A stretch of DNA of 64,000 bases from Chromera velia (Eukaryota > Sar > Chromeraceae). The position numbers and the translations under genes are program-made. This document shows positions 22,164 to 33,765 of the stretch, one piece after another. The notes beneath the pieces were generated by a model. That model saw only the letters and a list, made by a program, of their open reading frames with translations. It did no database searches and was not told where the DNA came from. The stretch covers positions 47,428-111,427 of the forward strand of contig JAHBMJ010004878.1 in NCBI GenBank assembly GCA_018398765.1. Direction: 5' to 3'. Position 1 is the first letter of the stretch, and the number at the start of each line of letters is the position of its first letter.

Positions 22164-22279
22164 AAAGACATGGCACAGAACGTCGGATATTTGTTCCATC
22201 TGAAACAGTATCTGAAGAATGCAACACACTCAAAAACTACGAATGGAATTCACACACAGGTCATCTTTATGCAGCGTCA
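22151..22279. repeat. 129-bp exact repeat, copy 1
   Basis: From agaaaaaagagagaaagacatgg to gcagcgtca this is identical by eye to 46611-46739. In both places it sits at the right end of a (GAAA)n array. It holds no start-to-stop gene. Confidence 0.85.
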
Positions 22280-22835
22280 ATGAATTCTCATGCCAGTCTG
22301 AGAGAGTGTCCAATAAAAGGCTGAACCGACCCCATAACTGCTTCCCCCCCCCCTCTCCGAGTCCAATTCGGGCTGAATGAATTTCTAGTTACTTCTCTTT
22401 CCTCCGCAGTTCTTCCCCTCGCCGCTCTTTGTCGAGAAGGAAGAAAACACTCTCTGCCGCTGTTCATCATCCGAGCTCCCCCTCTATTAACCGCAGACGA
22501 ATTTGGTTGCCGGAGGGCGAAGCATCTTCTGTCGCCTCGTGAACAAAGCCTGATCGACGAAAGACGCGCTCGCTGTGCTGATGTCATCGTTCCGACTTCG
22601 GAAGTAAGTGCATAAAGGTATCGTGTGAAGTGGCTGAAATGTGCGATGGTTACGTCAGTCAGACAGGCAGGAAGATGGGAAGAAGAGAGAAGGAAGGACC
22701 TGATTGGCCTCTCTCTCTGACTCGTCATACACAGTCATTTCCTCTTTCTCTCTATCGTCCTCCCGACCTACGCCTTCGAAGTGCAGCAGAAAAAGACGTA
22801 CAGAACCGAACCCCCCACTCCTCTTGTTAGCCACT

Positions 22836-23210
22836 TCAGCCAACATTGAGACGAAAGAGGTCGTTGTGGCAGTAGTATCCCTGGCCGTTCGGATTCACTG
22901 CCAGGTGAAAGACCTGAGCGAACTTCAGGGGATTCTGCTCCTGGTCAACCATGAGGTTTCCTGTCACAAAAACAATCACCCCATTGTTAACTGTGGGTTG
23001 GCAGTCGCACTTGACAATCTGGTGCTTCACGGTCTGGAAAGGAAGGGATTTCAATTTTTCGATGATCTGCGCCCTTCCGAGACACTGCTGCTCCTCAAAC
23101 GTCAACATCGATTGGTCACTGTAAAGAGGTTCAAGGGCCGCGCGGTTACTGTCAAAAGTCGTGTAGTAGTGCTGCACAAACTGCGTGCCGACACTGGTGA
23201 AGTCTGTCAT
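22836..23210 (-). CDS. NTF2: Nuclear transport factor 2 (NTF2), single exon
   Basis: 124 aa, the normal length for NTF2, the homodimeric carrier that returns Ran-GDP to the nucleus through the pore. The start is MTDFTSVGTQFVQHYYTTFD, matching the family's F-x-x-x-Y-Y-x-x-F-D opening. Then come LEPLYSDQSMLTFE, GRAQIIEKLKSLPF, a CDCQP segment, VFVTGNLMVDQEQNP (the family's V-x-G-x-L), FAQVFHLA and the conserved end YYCHNDLFRLNVG. The first in-frame ATG of this family register is at 23210. The upstream in-frame extension lacks an ATG. It is intronless, unlike its neighbours, and diverges from the four-TM gene at 23925. Confidence 0.95.
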   Translation of the reverse strand: MTDFTSVGTQFVQHYYTTFDSNRAALEPLYSDQSMLTFEEQQCLGRAQIIEKLKSLPFQTVKHQIVKCDCQPTVNNGVIVFVTGNLMVDQEQNPLKFAQVFHLAVNPNGQGYYCHNDLFRLNVG

Positions 23211-23924
23211 GGTGCTGCTACCTGCGATGTTCACACTTCTAATGGTTCGAAAGAGACGACGAGACCACTCTCCTCACCCCCCACTACAGTCTCTGTGGCA
23301 AGGCTCCAGAAATGTTCTGTTGGGCTGATCAGGAGAAAGAAAGCACGCCAAATGGAAAAGGGGTGGCTTTCTGAAGTAGTGGCAGGGAGTTGCTAACGAT
23401 ATTTTGCTTTCGAGAGGTGCTGCTCTTGTGAAGAAAGGGTGCGATAAGTGGAGACGTTTACGTTTCGATCCTGTGCTGCGATTTTGGTTGCAATTCAAAC
23501 TTTGTGAGTGCGCGGTCCGGCTCGGCATAGCTCGGCCCTGCAGCACTGTATCGCGGTTTTCTTTTTCTTTTTTTCTTTTTTTTTTTGCAATGATGCACGC
23601 GAAAAATTAAGAAGCATATGCATGCATGCAAATCCTTAATTCGTGCATGCATGCAGTCAGACTTCAGCATACCATGCACTGATGCATATATATATATATA
23701 TATACAATACCAGTTTATGATGATACCGCAGCGTGAAGAGAACACAAGTGAAGCAATTGTCTTCCAATCAATGCAGACCTATGCAGAGTATGTAAGAGAG
23801 AAAGCAACTGAGAGTCTCAGAACCTAACTAAGATTTGATTATTTGATCGTTGGCCGATCAAGTAGACGGAATTCTGAAAACACGTTTTTTCTTTCAGGCA
23901 CCTCACCTCTCTACCTGAAAGCAA

Positions 23925-25462
23925 ATGTCCATTTGGGGTCTTCCACGTGGCAAGACAGGGGGGGATGACGAAGAAGAAACCTTGGACGCTCTGCGTTTCT
24001 TGGCGCTGCGTCGTGCGGCGAAGTCCCCCTTTGTTGTTGCTGCCTGTCTCTTCTCTATCCTCAGTGTGTCTGGATGGATCACGGCTTGGTGTCTGGGGAA
24101 ATGGATAGAGAAGGATTTTCTCATCGCTCTCGTCCACGCAAAGTTTGCATTTTCTCTCTACAGCATCAGGGTCGATCTGCCTCTCTGTGAAGACTACTGG
24201 GCATCGAGGGGAATGGGGCACGGCAAAACGACAGCCTACCTGTGCGACCACGTACCCGCAGGATTTATTGGTAAAACAAATCTGATGACTTTCCGGGACC
24301 ATATTTGCGCTGCGACGTCTGCAATCAACAATCTTTGGGGAAGCGCTATTTGCTCGGGGGTGCATCAGGTGTACGTGAGCGGTCTGGCCATGACCATTGG
24401 AATGGGATGTGTGCTGATTGCGGAGCTCTGCTTTGTGGTCTTCATGATGCTTTCCTGGTCGGAGTCGCAAAGGCGAGACAGAGTCAAGGCAAAAATGTAC
24501 AAGGAATTGAAACAGAACTTCCAGGTACGCATTCGTCGATCCCCTATCAGTGCATTCCGTGTCCACCTAGGCTGCCTCGATGTATAGGCTGGTTGTTTAC
24601 GTTGTAACGCAGGGGGGGTGGGGATGAGTCTTTGTTCCAGTTGCAGTGGCGAAATGAAGTCGCAGAGCATTTCTGTCTGTCTGGCTCACTCAATGTTGGA
24701 TTCACAGAGTCTCTCGCTTTTTCTGGGCACTTTTCTCTTTCTTTGTGTTTGTTTTTGGGTGCCTGCTTGTGTTGTCTTTGTCTACATAGGCGCCCGCGTG
24801 GGTTGATGTCTATCTCTGCGTCTTTCCGACGAAGAAACGCATGTGTGCATATGCTCTTCCACTGTCCCTCCTACAAGGCTGTTGGGACTTCTTGCGCCTG
24901 AGAAACTTTCTCTCTGAAAGCCCTGCAAGCACTGTTGCTCATTTGTTTTTCACCACCAGCCATCCAGCCGCCCGTCTGCATGTCTTTTTTTCTGCTGTTT
25001 GTCCGTGTGTGTGCAGGTGTGTATGATCTCCTGCGCAGTCGCCATGGTGGCTGGGTTCTTTGGGCTGGTGATGGTCTCCTACGCCTCCTGGACCTTCAGT
25101 ATCTCCACCGACAGCGAGCTGAACAAGATCTACGGTGTCGGGTCGAGTAGGTCTCCGGGACTCTGGTTATCCTTCATCATCGCCGTCCTCGCATACACTC
25201 TGATGATCGTCTCCTTTGTGTTCTTCTACATCGCCTACAAAGATGTCGTCAAAGGCGACTACAATCAGGAGGTCAGCAGTGGGATCGATCCATCACCTCC
25301 TCTCTGCCTCTGTTGTACCCCTGATGCGCGTGTGTGTATGAATTCTTACCTGATGTGAGAGCGGGTCTACCTCGGGGGTCGAGTTGAATGGAAGTTCTTT
25401 CAGCTGTGGGGCGGTTCATTGTTCTTCACCCTCAGTCAAGGCCTGCTCTCTCTCTCTTTCTT

Positions 25463-25552
<90 letters not shown>

Positions 25553-25661
25553 GTATGGTGTGGTGTGGTGTGTGTATGGTATGGTATGGTGTGGTGTGGT
25601 GTGTGTGTGTGTGTGTGTGTGTGTATGGTATGGTATGGTATGGTGTGGTGTGGTGTGGTGT

Positions 25662-25698
<37 letters not shown>

Positions 25699-26074
25699 CA
25701 TATGACTGTATGCACCTATCAATGTGCCTGGAGACAAACCCTTCCTCAATTTACGTGTTCGTGTGTTCGCGCTTGTTCCCTCTCTGTCGGTGCACTCATG
25801 GATCTATCCTTGCCTGTTTGTATTTGCATTTAAGAAAACGCACACACCCGTGCAGGATGCCTTTGACGACGAAGACGAGTCAATTTACAGGAACCAGCTG
25901 GACATCGGGCAAAAGAAACACAAACCAAAGATGAGCATGCACGGAGGGGGGGGACCCGCCTCCGCCTCTGCGTATGGATACGACTATGCTTACGGGGCTC
26001 CGAACGCCTCCTCTGCCCCTCCCCCAATGGCAGCACCCACAAGGGCAGGAGCAGCTCCCCCAGGGTTTCAATGA
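23925..26074 (+). CDS. Four-transmembrane protein of unknown function, three exons
   Basis: Exons 23925-24524, 25017-25271 and 25856-26074, all phase 0, give 357 aa. Likely membrane spans: residues ~36-58 (VVAACLFSILSVSGWITAW), ~168-192 (SGLAMTIGMGCVLIAELCFV), ~202-224 (MISCAVAMVAGFFGLVMVSY) and ~246-270 (LSFIIAVLAYTLMIVSFVFF). The large first loop carries several cysteines, as in tetraspan families, but no CCG motif is present. The cytoplasmic tail is acidic then Gly/Ala/Pro/Tyr-rich (GYDYAYGAPNASSAPPP). Donors are GTACGC and GTCAGC; acceptors end in GCAG. I do not recognise the family. The second intron contains a long TC/TG microsatellite. Confidence 0.75.
25446..25695. repeat. (TC)n-(TG)n-(GGTAT/GGTGT)n microsatellite in an intron
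   Basis: A CT run, a TG run, then alternating tggtatgg/tggtgtgg pentamers and TG runs. It lies between exons 2 and 3 of the four-TM gene. Confidence 0.9.
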
Positions 26075-27395
26075 TAAAGAAGTGGTTCTCCAGTAAAGTT
26101 TTCGGCCCTGGTCGATGGATAGACTGTCGGTGGGCCAATCAACCTAAGTTTGTGCCGACGGTAAATTTTCAACCGAGCTGGCTTTTATACGGATACGCTT
26201 GCAGTGCATACGGAACTACGTCAAAAAGAGGCCGATGTTTCATTCAATAATAATGAATTGATAAAAACAAAATTTGTGCCATGATAAATTTAGGTTCATA
26301 CTGTAATAGTTTTGTGACACTACTCGTACTCAGGTTTACTCAGGTTGTCGTGTTCCACTCCATGCTGACAGCTCCTCAACGGAGGGCTAGTGCCAGAACA
26401 TGGAGGGAGAGACAAGGCAGTGGCTAGCGATGAATAGAGAGAGGAGACGGAAGGTAAATAAAGTCATAGAAAGGAAATAAGGCCCGGCCAGGGACTGCAC
26501 CATAAGCACCAGTTGCAGTGCAGTCTCCCATCCTGCAGAGCAGGAACCTACAGCTTTGTACTGTCTATTTGTTGAGTGTGTGATCAGTTCACTCATGCAG
26601 GCACAGAGGCAAGAACAAGTTGAACTCATACCGATCGATCAAATTCTATTCAGGCATGCCGGGACGATGTATGACAGATTGGTACGTGGGCGCGTCGTGC
26701 TCTATGGGACCATGCGTGGGCTTGCTGTGGGGCGGTGTGCGCCGCCCTTGCCTTCCTATACCCAGTCGTGCCGCCTTGTATGTGCGTCACGCCGGTAGGC
26801 CTCTGTGTGCCGCCTATGGCACACATTGCCAGCACACATTGCCACACAATACAGGTTTTTTTTTTTTTAAATGTATTATATATATGTATTATTATTAATT
26901 TATTATCATGATGTATACTTTATAATAAAGTTTATATGATATGAGATCTATACTATGATCTATAGCAAATATCCTAGCAAATATCAAATTAAAACTAACT
27001 TTACTAATAGGGTATAAAGAATTAATCACAACACTATTCCCCTCTGCATGTAAACCAATGACTGCAATAACCAGCATCATACTAGTATTCTAAATACTAT
27101 ATTATTATCTGCCCCAAATTTCATGTTTACGTTAAGACTATACACCGGTTACGGTTAAGTATTCTAGCAAATGTTTAAAACTCTATTACCCCAAAACAAA
27201 TACGTGCATATGAATGAATGGCATAGTGGCTCTGGCTATGTTGTTATATAGTTGGCATCAATATCTACAAATGGTCGCAGTCAAAGCTATGCGTTACCAT
27301 TAAGGCAGACCATGCCCCTCTCTAGCTGATGCTAGGTCTCATGGTACCAATGATTGCACACTTCCCTGAATTCCTTTAAATTTCAATTAAATAAA
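26075..27395. other. Intergenic region, no gene seen
   Basis: Between convergent genes (+ strand four-TM protein, - strand coiled-coil protein). It is AT-rich from 26870 to 27390. The only notable feature is a GC-rich patch at 26690-26850 with repeated tgtgccgcc and tgccagcacacattgcc. Confidence 0.6.
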
Positions 27396-30300
27396 TCAAA
27401 CGAGGGATCCCCTCTTTGAATTCGGACCCGACGTTCTCGATCCAGACCCAGAGCCTGGCTTCAGACTCGAAGAATAGGCCTGCTGACTGGGCCCAGTCGA
27501 ATCCAGAGAACCAAACCCCGGCTTTCCTCCACTGGCAGCTGCTGATTCCTGAAGAACTTTGCGTGGTCGGACAACGCCAGCCCCTACGGTCTGCGCACGA
27601 GCCGTCACAGCGGCGGCCCTCGGAGTTCCCAGTGGACCCGCCTGCGTCCAATATTGGAAGGATACATTTGAGTACACGCATGCAGAGAGCGAAGAGAGGA
27701 AATCTCATTCAATTCGTGGGGACATGGAGGTTCTGCAGGGCGTGCATCCAAACAACCAGCCTGAAAGCGACGAAGGAGAATGGGCCGACAGGCCTGAATC
27801 CGAAACGACGAAAGCACTCGGATGAGAAGACGGTACAATTAAGTTTTCTGTAAAATACCCAGAAAGAAGATTTTTGAGATGCAACTCCATCTTGTGTTAC
27901 AATGAGCACCAGATTTTGATTTGGGGAGCAAAAAAAGTGGAGGAAACGGCCCCGTCTTTACATTCCGTCCTGGGATTGTTTTATTTATTCTGCAGCCATC
28001 TATCTGACTGCAGGACTGACCTCTTCCAAGTCATAGAGATTCGCAACGACATCTGAAATACCCTCACGCAAGTGAGTTTCCATCTTCACAGGTTGTTTTT
28101 TCAACGACCGCCTCTGTTCAGAAGGGGATGTTTCTGCAGTGGAGGCAGGCAGCTCCCTCTCTTTGCCTGCCTGCTTCCCTACCACCCCACTTCCCTTCTG
28201 TCCTCCAGCCACACGTGCAGCCTCCTCTCGTGCCTTCCCGAGGCGCTCTCGTCCAACGCGAAGGGCCTCATGCCTCCGTCTCTCCGCAACACTCAATCCC
28301 CCCGCGCTGCTGTCAGTCGCCCCGGGGGCCTCAGTTACAGGAAACCCCCCCACCCGGCCACCCGCATGGTCCCATGCCAGTTGAGCGTCCCCGCCCCAAG
28401 GGCCCATCAAACCCCACTTAGCCGCGTGGACCCCCCCAGGCTCCCCCGGAGTTTCTGCCAGGCGGGGCGTCACTGCTGAGGGGCCCCCTCCACCACGGCT
28501 TTCCGGGGCCCTCCGCGTCTGTGGCCGGGTAGGGACGAAATCTGTCATGGCGCTCTTTTGCCTTGACTTGATCTCTCCTCTCTCTCCGCTGTACGTCGTC
28601 TCTCTCCGCGGGGTGCCAGGTAGACCTAGAGGGGTTTGCTTGACGAGGGGAAGGACGGAGATTTGAGGGGGGTCGGAGGTGAAGGCTTCAGCAGGGCTGG
28701 GGCGAGGGGACAATCGAGAGCAACGCGGAAAGGACGAGGGGGGGAAAGCATTGGGATTGAGAGGGGGTGGCTGTGGATGCATTCCCTCTGGGTTTGTCGG
28801 AACGTTTGTTGGTGTTGCTTGACAAGGTGCCCGCTCTCCTTGTTGTTGTGCTTCTTCTGTCTTTCGTCTCTCTCTGTCTTCACTTCTCTTCCGTTTGCTC
28901 ACCCCGTCTTTGCCTCTCCCCAGCCTCTGCTCCTCCCCAAGCAGACGCATGGAAGATGCTGGAGAGACTCGAAGACGCGGTTGGGCAATCAAGTGAGCGT
29001 TCTCCCCCTCCTGAGACACAAAAGCAGGCAAAGAACACACAAAGACTTCCAAAGACGGATAGTTTTGACGGATCGACTAACGGCAGATTGAAAAAAGACA
29101 AACAGACAAATAATGAGGCAGCTGATCCCAACACAAACCACGAAGCCCATGCATGTGAATGATAGAACAAATTCTCCCCCACCATGTTTCAGCAGTTCCT
29201 AATGACGGGGGCAACACCGCCTGGTCAATCAACAGAAACAAAAAAAAGAAAAAGAGAGAACGACGGGGTCCAGCAAGATCACGCGGATCGAGGCACCCGC
29301 CTTTCGTCCGTTTGAGGCCTTTTCTGTGCTTTGTTCTCATCCTCTTTCGCGGTTGAAGGACTTCTATAACCTCGACCCAACCCTCCGCTTCTACAAATGC
29401 ACCCACGCACACGCACGACCGTAAACTGACAGAAACGCCCGTGAGTTGCGTGATAGAGGGACCCGCTCCGTCCCCTATCCCTGAGAGGATTCCCGCCTTC
29501 CCCATCTGCTCGTATGCCGTCTGGGATGGCCTTCTGGACCACACGGGGGTCTTGCTCATCCCTCGTGCCCCTCCCCCTCGCGGTGTGTGCAGGGGAGAGT
29601 TGGCAGTGTACGGCGTGGACCGGGGCCCCGTTCCCGTCCCCCTGTGCAGACTTGCAGTGGAGGGAGGAATCGAAGGAGTGATGGAAAGCGAGGGGGGATG
29701 ATTCACACCCTTTTCATGTTCCTTGCTGCCGCCAGCCTCTGGCCCAACTTCTACTTTTTCCATGTGGACACTCAGGAACGCCCCTTGAGTCCTCTCTCTC
29801 TCCCTGTGGAAGTCTGATGAGTCGAGGGCGAGGGACTTGTAGTCGGGGAGGGCGACAGAGAAGTGCAGATTTTTGGCCTCACCAGAATTCTCATTTGACG
29901 TCCCTCCACTTTCCTGGCTGTCCACACACCCTGCCTGGCCCTGGCTTTGGCTTTTCTCTCGAGTCCCCCCTCCGTCTCCCCCTTTGGAGGACGAGGACTT
30001 GGCAGCTGAGAGAGACGCCAGGCAGGCCTCTCGCATTGCCGCCTCTGCAAGGGACGCGAGATTCCCCAGTCCCTCTGCATGACGAAGCCGTTCATCCTCT
30101 GAAGCCTGCAGGCAGGCAGGGCAAACGTGACAGAGGAATTAAGCAAAGGGGCTGATATATCAATATCAAGTCTCAGACTGATTGATTCGATGGCCCAATT
30201 CAGGGTGCTTACAGGTCTTTTTTTGTACGTCGAAATCAGAAGGTAGAGAAAGACCCAGTACAAAGGTGAGAACAGACTGTTGTATATTTATCCAAATAGG

Positions 30301-32966
30301 CCCTGCGTGCGTCAACGAGCGTCTGCCGCAAACGGAGAAGAGAAGGATTTCCATGAAAGCTGACAAACGGAGAACCGCTCTTTTCAATTCCGTCTGTCAT
30401 CACACCAGGTCAGTTGGCGAAAGAACAGAGCGGTTCACCAAAAAAATATTCCAAGAAAGAAGAAAGTCAAACAACGAATCGGTCGCTTAGTCAACCGACC
30501 TTGAACATCGTCTCCAGAGCAAACAGTCGTGCCTCTCTCGTCTTTTCAGGAAGCAGGCGGAGACGGATCAAATCAGACACCTGCAGGCAGAGAGAAAAGT
30601 GGTTGTTCCATTGGTGCAACAAGCGACGCAGAAGATGAGTTTTTTTGAACTCGGGCAAAAGAGAGAAAAGCAAGAAGAAAACGAAACATCAAGCAGGCAG
30701 TGAATGGGACGAATGGTTTCTTGATTTTTTCTATCTCCATTCTATGTATCGCAGCTCACCTCTGCGCGTAGTTGGTCTAGAGTCTTTGCCGTGTGGGATC
30801 CTTTTTTGCTCTCAGCAACCACTGCCGTGAGTAGCCTGCAAAAAGGAAAAGAAGAGCAAGGCACGACAGGCAACGGAGCCACGGTGCGATAAATGCAGAA
30901 TCGGTCGAGTCATTTAATGGGGACGAGGGGCGCACATTTTGACACTTAATTTGGGAATAGAGGGTGAGTTCTACGGAGAGAGAGACAGCCTCACGAGGGT
31001 CTCTTGTTGCATGCCTTTTTGGTTTCTTTCCCCTTCTTGACTGAGTGACTGACATTTCCAAACGGTTTGCAGTCCCCTTTGCCCTCTCTGAGATTGGTTC
31101 TGTAGCAGCCTCTACTTGTTTGTTGACCTCGGCCTCCAGCTGCACCCCCCATGAAGCAGAAAAGAAGAAATCATCAATTCAGGCCATGTACGGTTTCTTC
31201 TTGCATCCGTGGTTTCAAGGACGAATTAATGCGGACAGATTTGTAGATAGCCGAGAAGAGGCAGGAATAGACAGACATAGACAGAAAAAGAGAGAGACCG
31301 GCAAAGAAAGCATCAAGAGGGAAGTGTGTGTCATCGAGACATTGTGAATCAGTATGAGATTGATTCAACAATCCCTCGGCGGCCAAGCAAAAAAGACGGA
31401 CAGAAATGGAAACGCCTGTGAGATCATACAAGAGAGAGAATTTAATTCCGGCAAACCCGTGTGGGACAATTAAGTCTGCGTTGACAGAGACGGGAAATCG
31501 CTGAATGAAATGCTCACCTCTAGATGTCGACAATCCAAAATTTTCGTGACCTTCTGAGCCAACTCTTTGAGGCCATCTGTCTCTCTTCTCAATGTTTCTT
31601 CCCGGAGAACCCTCGCGTTCTCTTTCACAGACACCTCCTCTAAGGCCTCTGTTGCTTTGTTCACTTCATTCCTCAGTTCTCCGATTGACTCCCTGTCCTG
31701 TTCTTCTCGCAAGCAGACGGTATTTACAGTCGCAGCAATCTTGCCAACCTCCAGCCCCAACACCTACACACAGGCAGAAAGCGCAACAGGGCGACCCGTC
31801 GGACCCTTCCACTGAATTTTGTTTCTTTCCTCGTCAAGCCAGCTTTCTTCTTCTTCTTCTAGTCCAAAAACGAATTGTGCCGCAAAAAGGACGATACGGC
31901 AGGAGAAGAGAGACAGAACAACAAGAGATAAACACCTGCGCCGCCTTGAGTGTGTACCCTCACTCTCGCTGAGAGTTCCCGCATGCTGTCTGTCTCGAGT
32001 TTTTTGTCTGTGTGTTTCAAACAGCCTCTTCCTCAACTGACCCGCATAACCTCCGTCTTGAGCTGCTCTGCCTTTTCAGCATTGCTCCTGCACAGAGACA
32101 TCCAGTCAAGATCAAAATAAGTTTTTGTGAAACAAAAACACACGTTCATAAACACGCGTACACATGCACGCACACACCATCCACAGAGTGACTCCGGCTC
32201 CACACAGGACAGACATCTTTGTTGTGCTCTATACATATGTCCGAGTTGGCCTGGCTGCGCAGCCTTTGCAAGGAGAAAAAGCTTGCAACGAGAAAAGCTG
32301 GAGGAAGAACATATAGAGACACCCATTCATGTCCTCTCCCCGCCCGTTACAAAAGAGTAGACACTGTTTTTGGACGGAGAGACTGGCAGACAGAGAGATA
32401 GATAGGCAGACAGGCAACATCTCTCTCTTTCTGCTCCACTTGTGTCGCCCAGCCCATCAACATTCTTTTGACCAGGCAGAGGTTTGCACCAACAACCAAT
32501 TCATTCACGTGGCGGATCCTCTCCGCGAAAAACTACCCATTGATATCTTCCTAACACAGGGTTACGGTTTCCTTTCTGCTTGCAATGACGTCATCACAAA
32601 TGTCGTCCGATTGTGCCAGCACTCAGCGTCGTCACGATTCCTGCTGTGTCTCCCTCCCACCAAAATTCTTCTGAGACCACCAAATTGTCTCTCACTCTCT
32701 CTCTCTCTCTCGTTTATACATTGAATAAGAATAATCCTATGAAGGCGCACCTGCCAAATCCTAAAAAAAACCCTCCAACCCCAGCTGTTGACTTGCCTGA
32801 ATCCCTCCGAGACAACGAAGTCCACTCTCTCTCTTGATTCTTCCACGAGGGACTTCAGCAAGGCAATTCTGTCAGAGAACCTCGAGAGTTCGTCCTGAGC
32901 CTCCATCCGCTGAGCCTGAAGGACAGACTCGATGTCCGTCAGGTTGGGGACCCGGAGGGCCAGTTT

Positions 32967-33002
<36 letters not shown>

Positions 33003-33724
33003 GTACACTCTCACAGTGTGATCCGCAGCTGGTTTTGGAAAAGCGGCCCCATCGAAAGCCTTTGACTTGTCTGCGTTCCACTCGATGAATAAGCAGACCA
33101 GCTCCTTGTTGATGTTTTGAAAACCCGACGAAAAAGACCACCAGGGTATCTGTCAGCAAGGAAGGCATCTCTAATCTCCTAGAGGTCTTCTCGACATTCT
33201 GGTCTCGTGCGCAGCTGCAAACACACATAGTCTGCTTAATCTTCCTGTCTGCTTAAATGTCTTTGTAGACGGTTGCATGGCACAGGATAGAGAGATCGGA
33301 TATGATGATCTGATCCTGCATGCCCTGATGTCCCTCCCTTCTGTCTGACCTGCAGCTCGTGTTGCAGAGACGAGACGGTTGCAGCGACGGCGTCGATGAC
33401 GTGGGCATTCGCTGCAGTGGAGAAGACGTTTGGGGAAAACAGCAACAACAAGACAAATGTCCGGGGCTCACTTCTCTGTCAGCAGTCACGGTTTTGTTTT
33501 AGGATCCAGCGGCTTTTTTTTTTCTGAATGCTGGCACTTTGCTTTTCAATCCACCTGCATGACTTGCTAAACGCGTGACCAGATAAACAAATCAACCCTT
33601 TTTGTGCCCCTCTTTCAAATAGACCCCTTCTATTCTATTGCCGCTGACTGTCTGACCTGTCAAGGAGTCCTTCCAAAGGGAGAGTCGCGTTTTTGTCCTC
33701 TCCGCGTGAAACGCAGCCTCCTGT

Positions 33725-33765
<41 letters not shown>

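Noticed and set aside
20924-22324. Long Lys/Arg/Glu-rich frame (466 codons) and its Ser/Phe/Leu mirror frames
   Set aside because: Pure (GAAA)n/(GA)n translation; all frames are open because the repeat contains no stop.
29159-29430. Continuation of the minus-strand exon past 29431 (GAFVEAEGWVEVIEVLQPRK)
   Set aside because: A GTCAGT donor at 29430 and acceptor at 29011 keep phase 0 and join better sequence. The extension becomes low-complexity.
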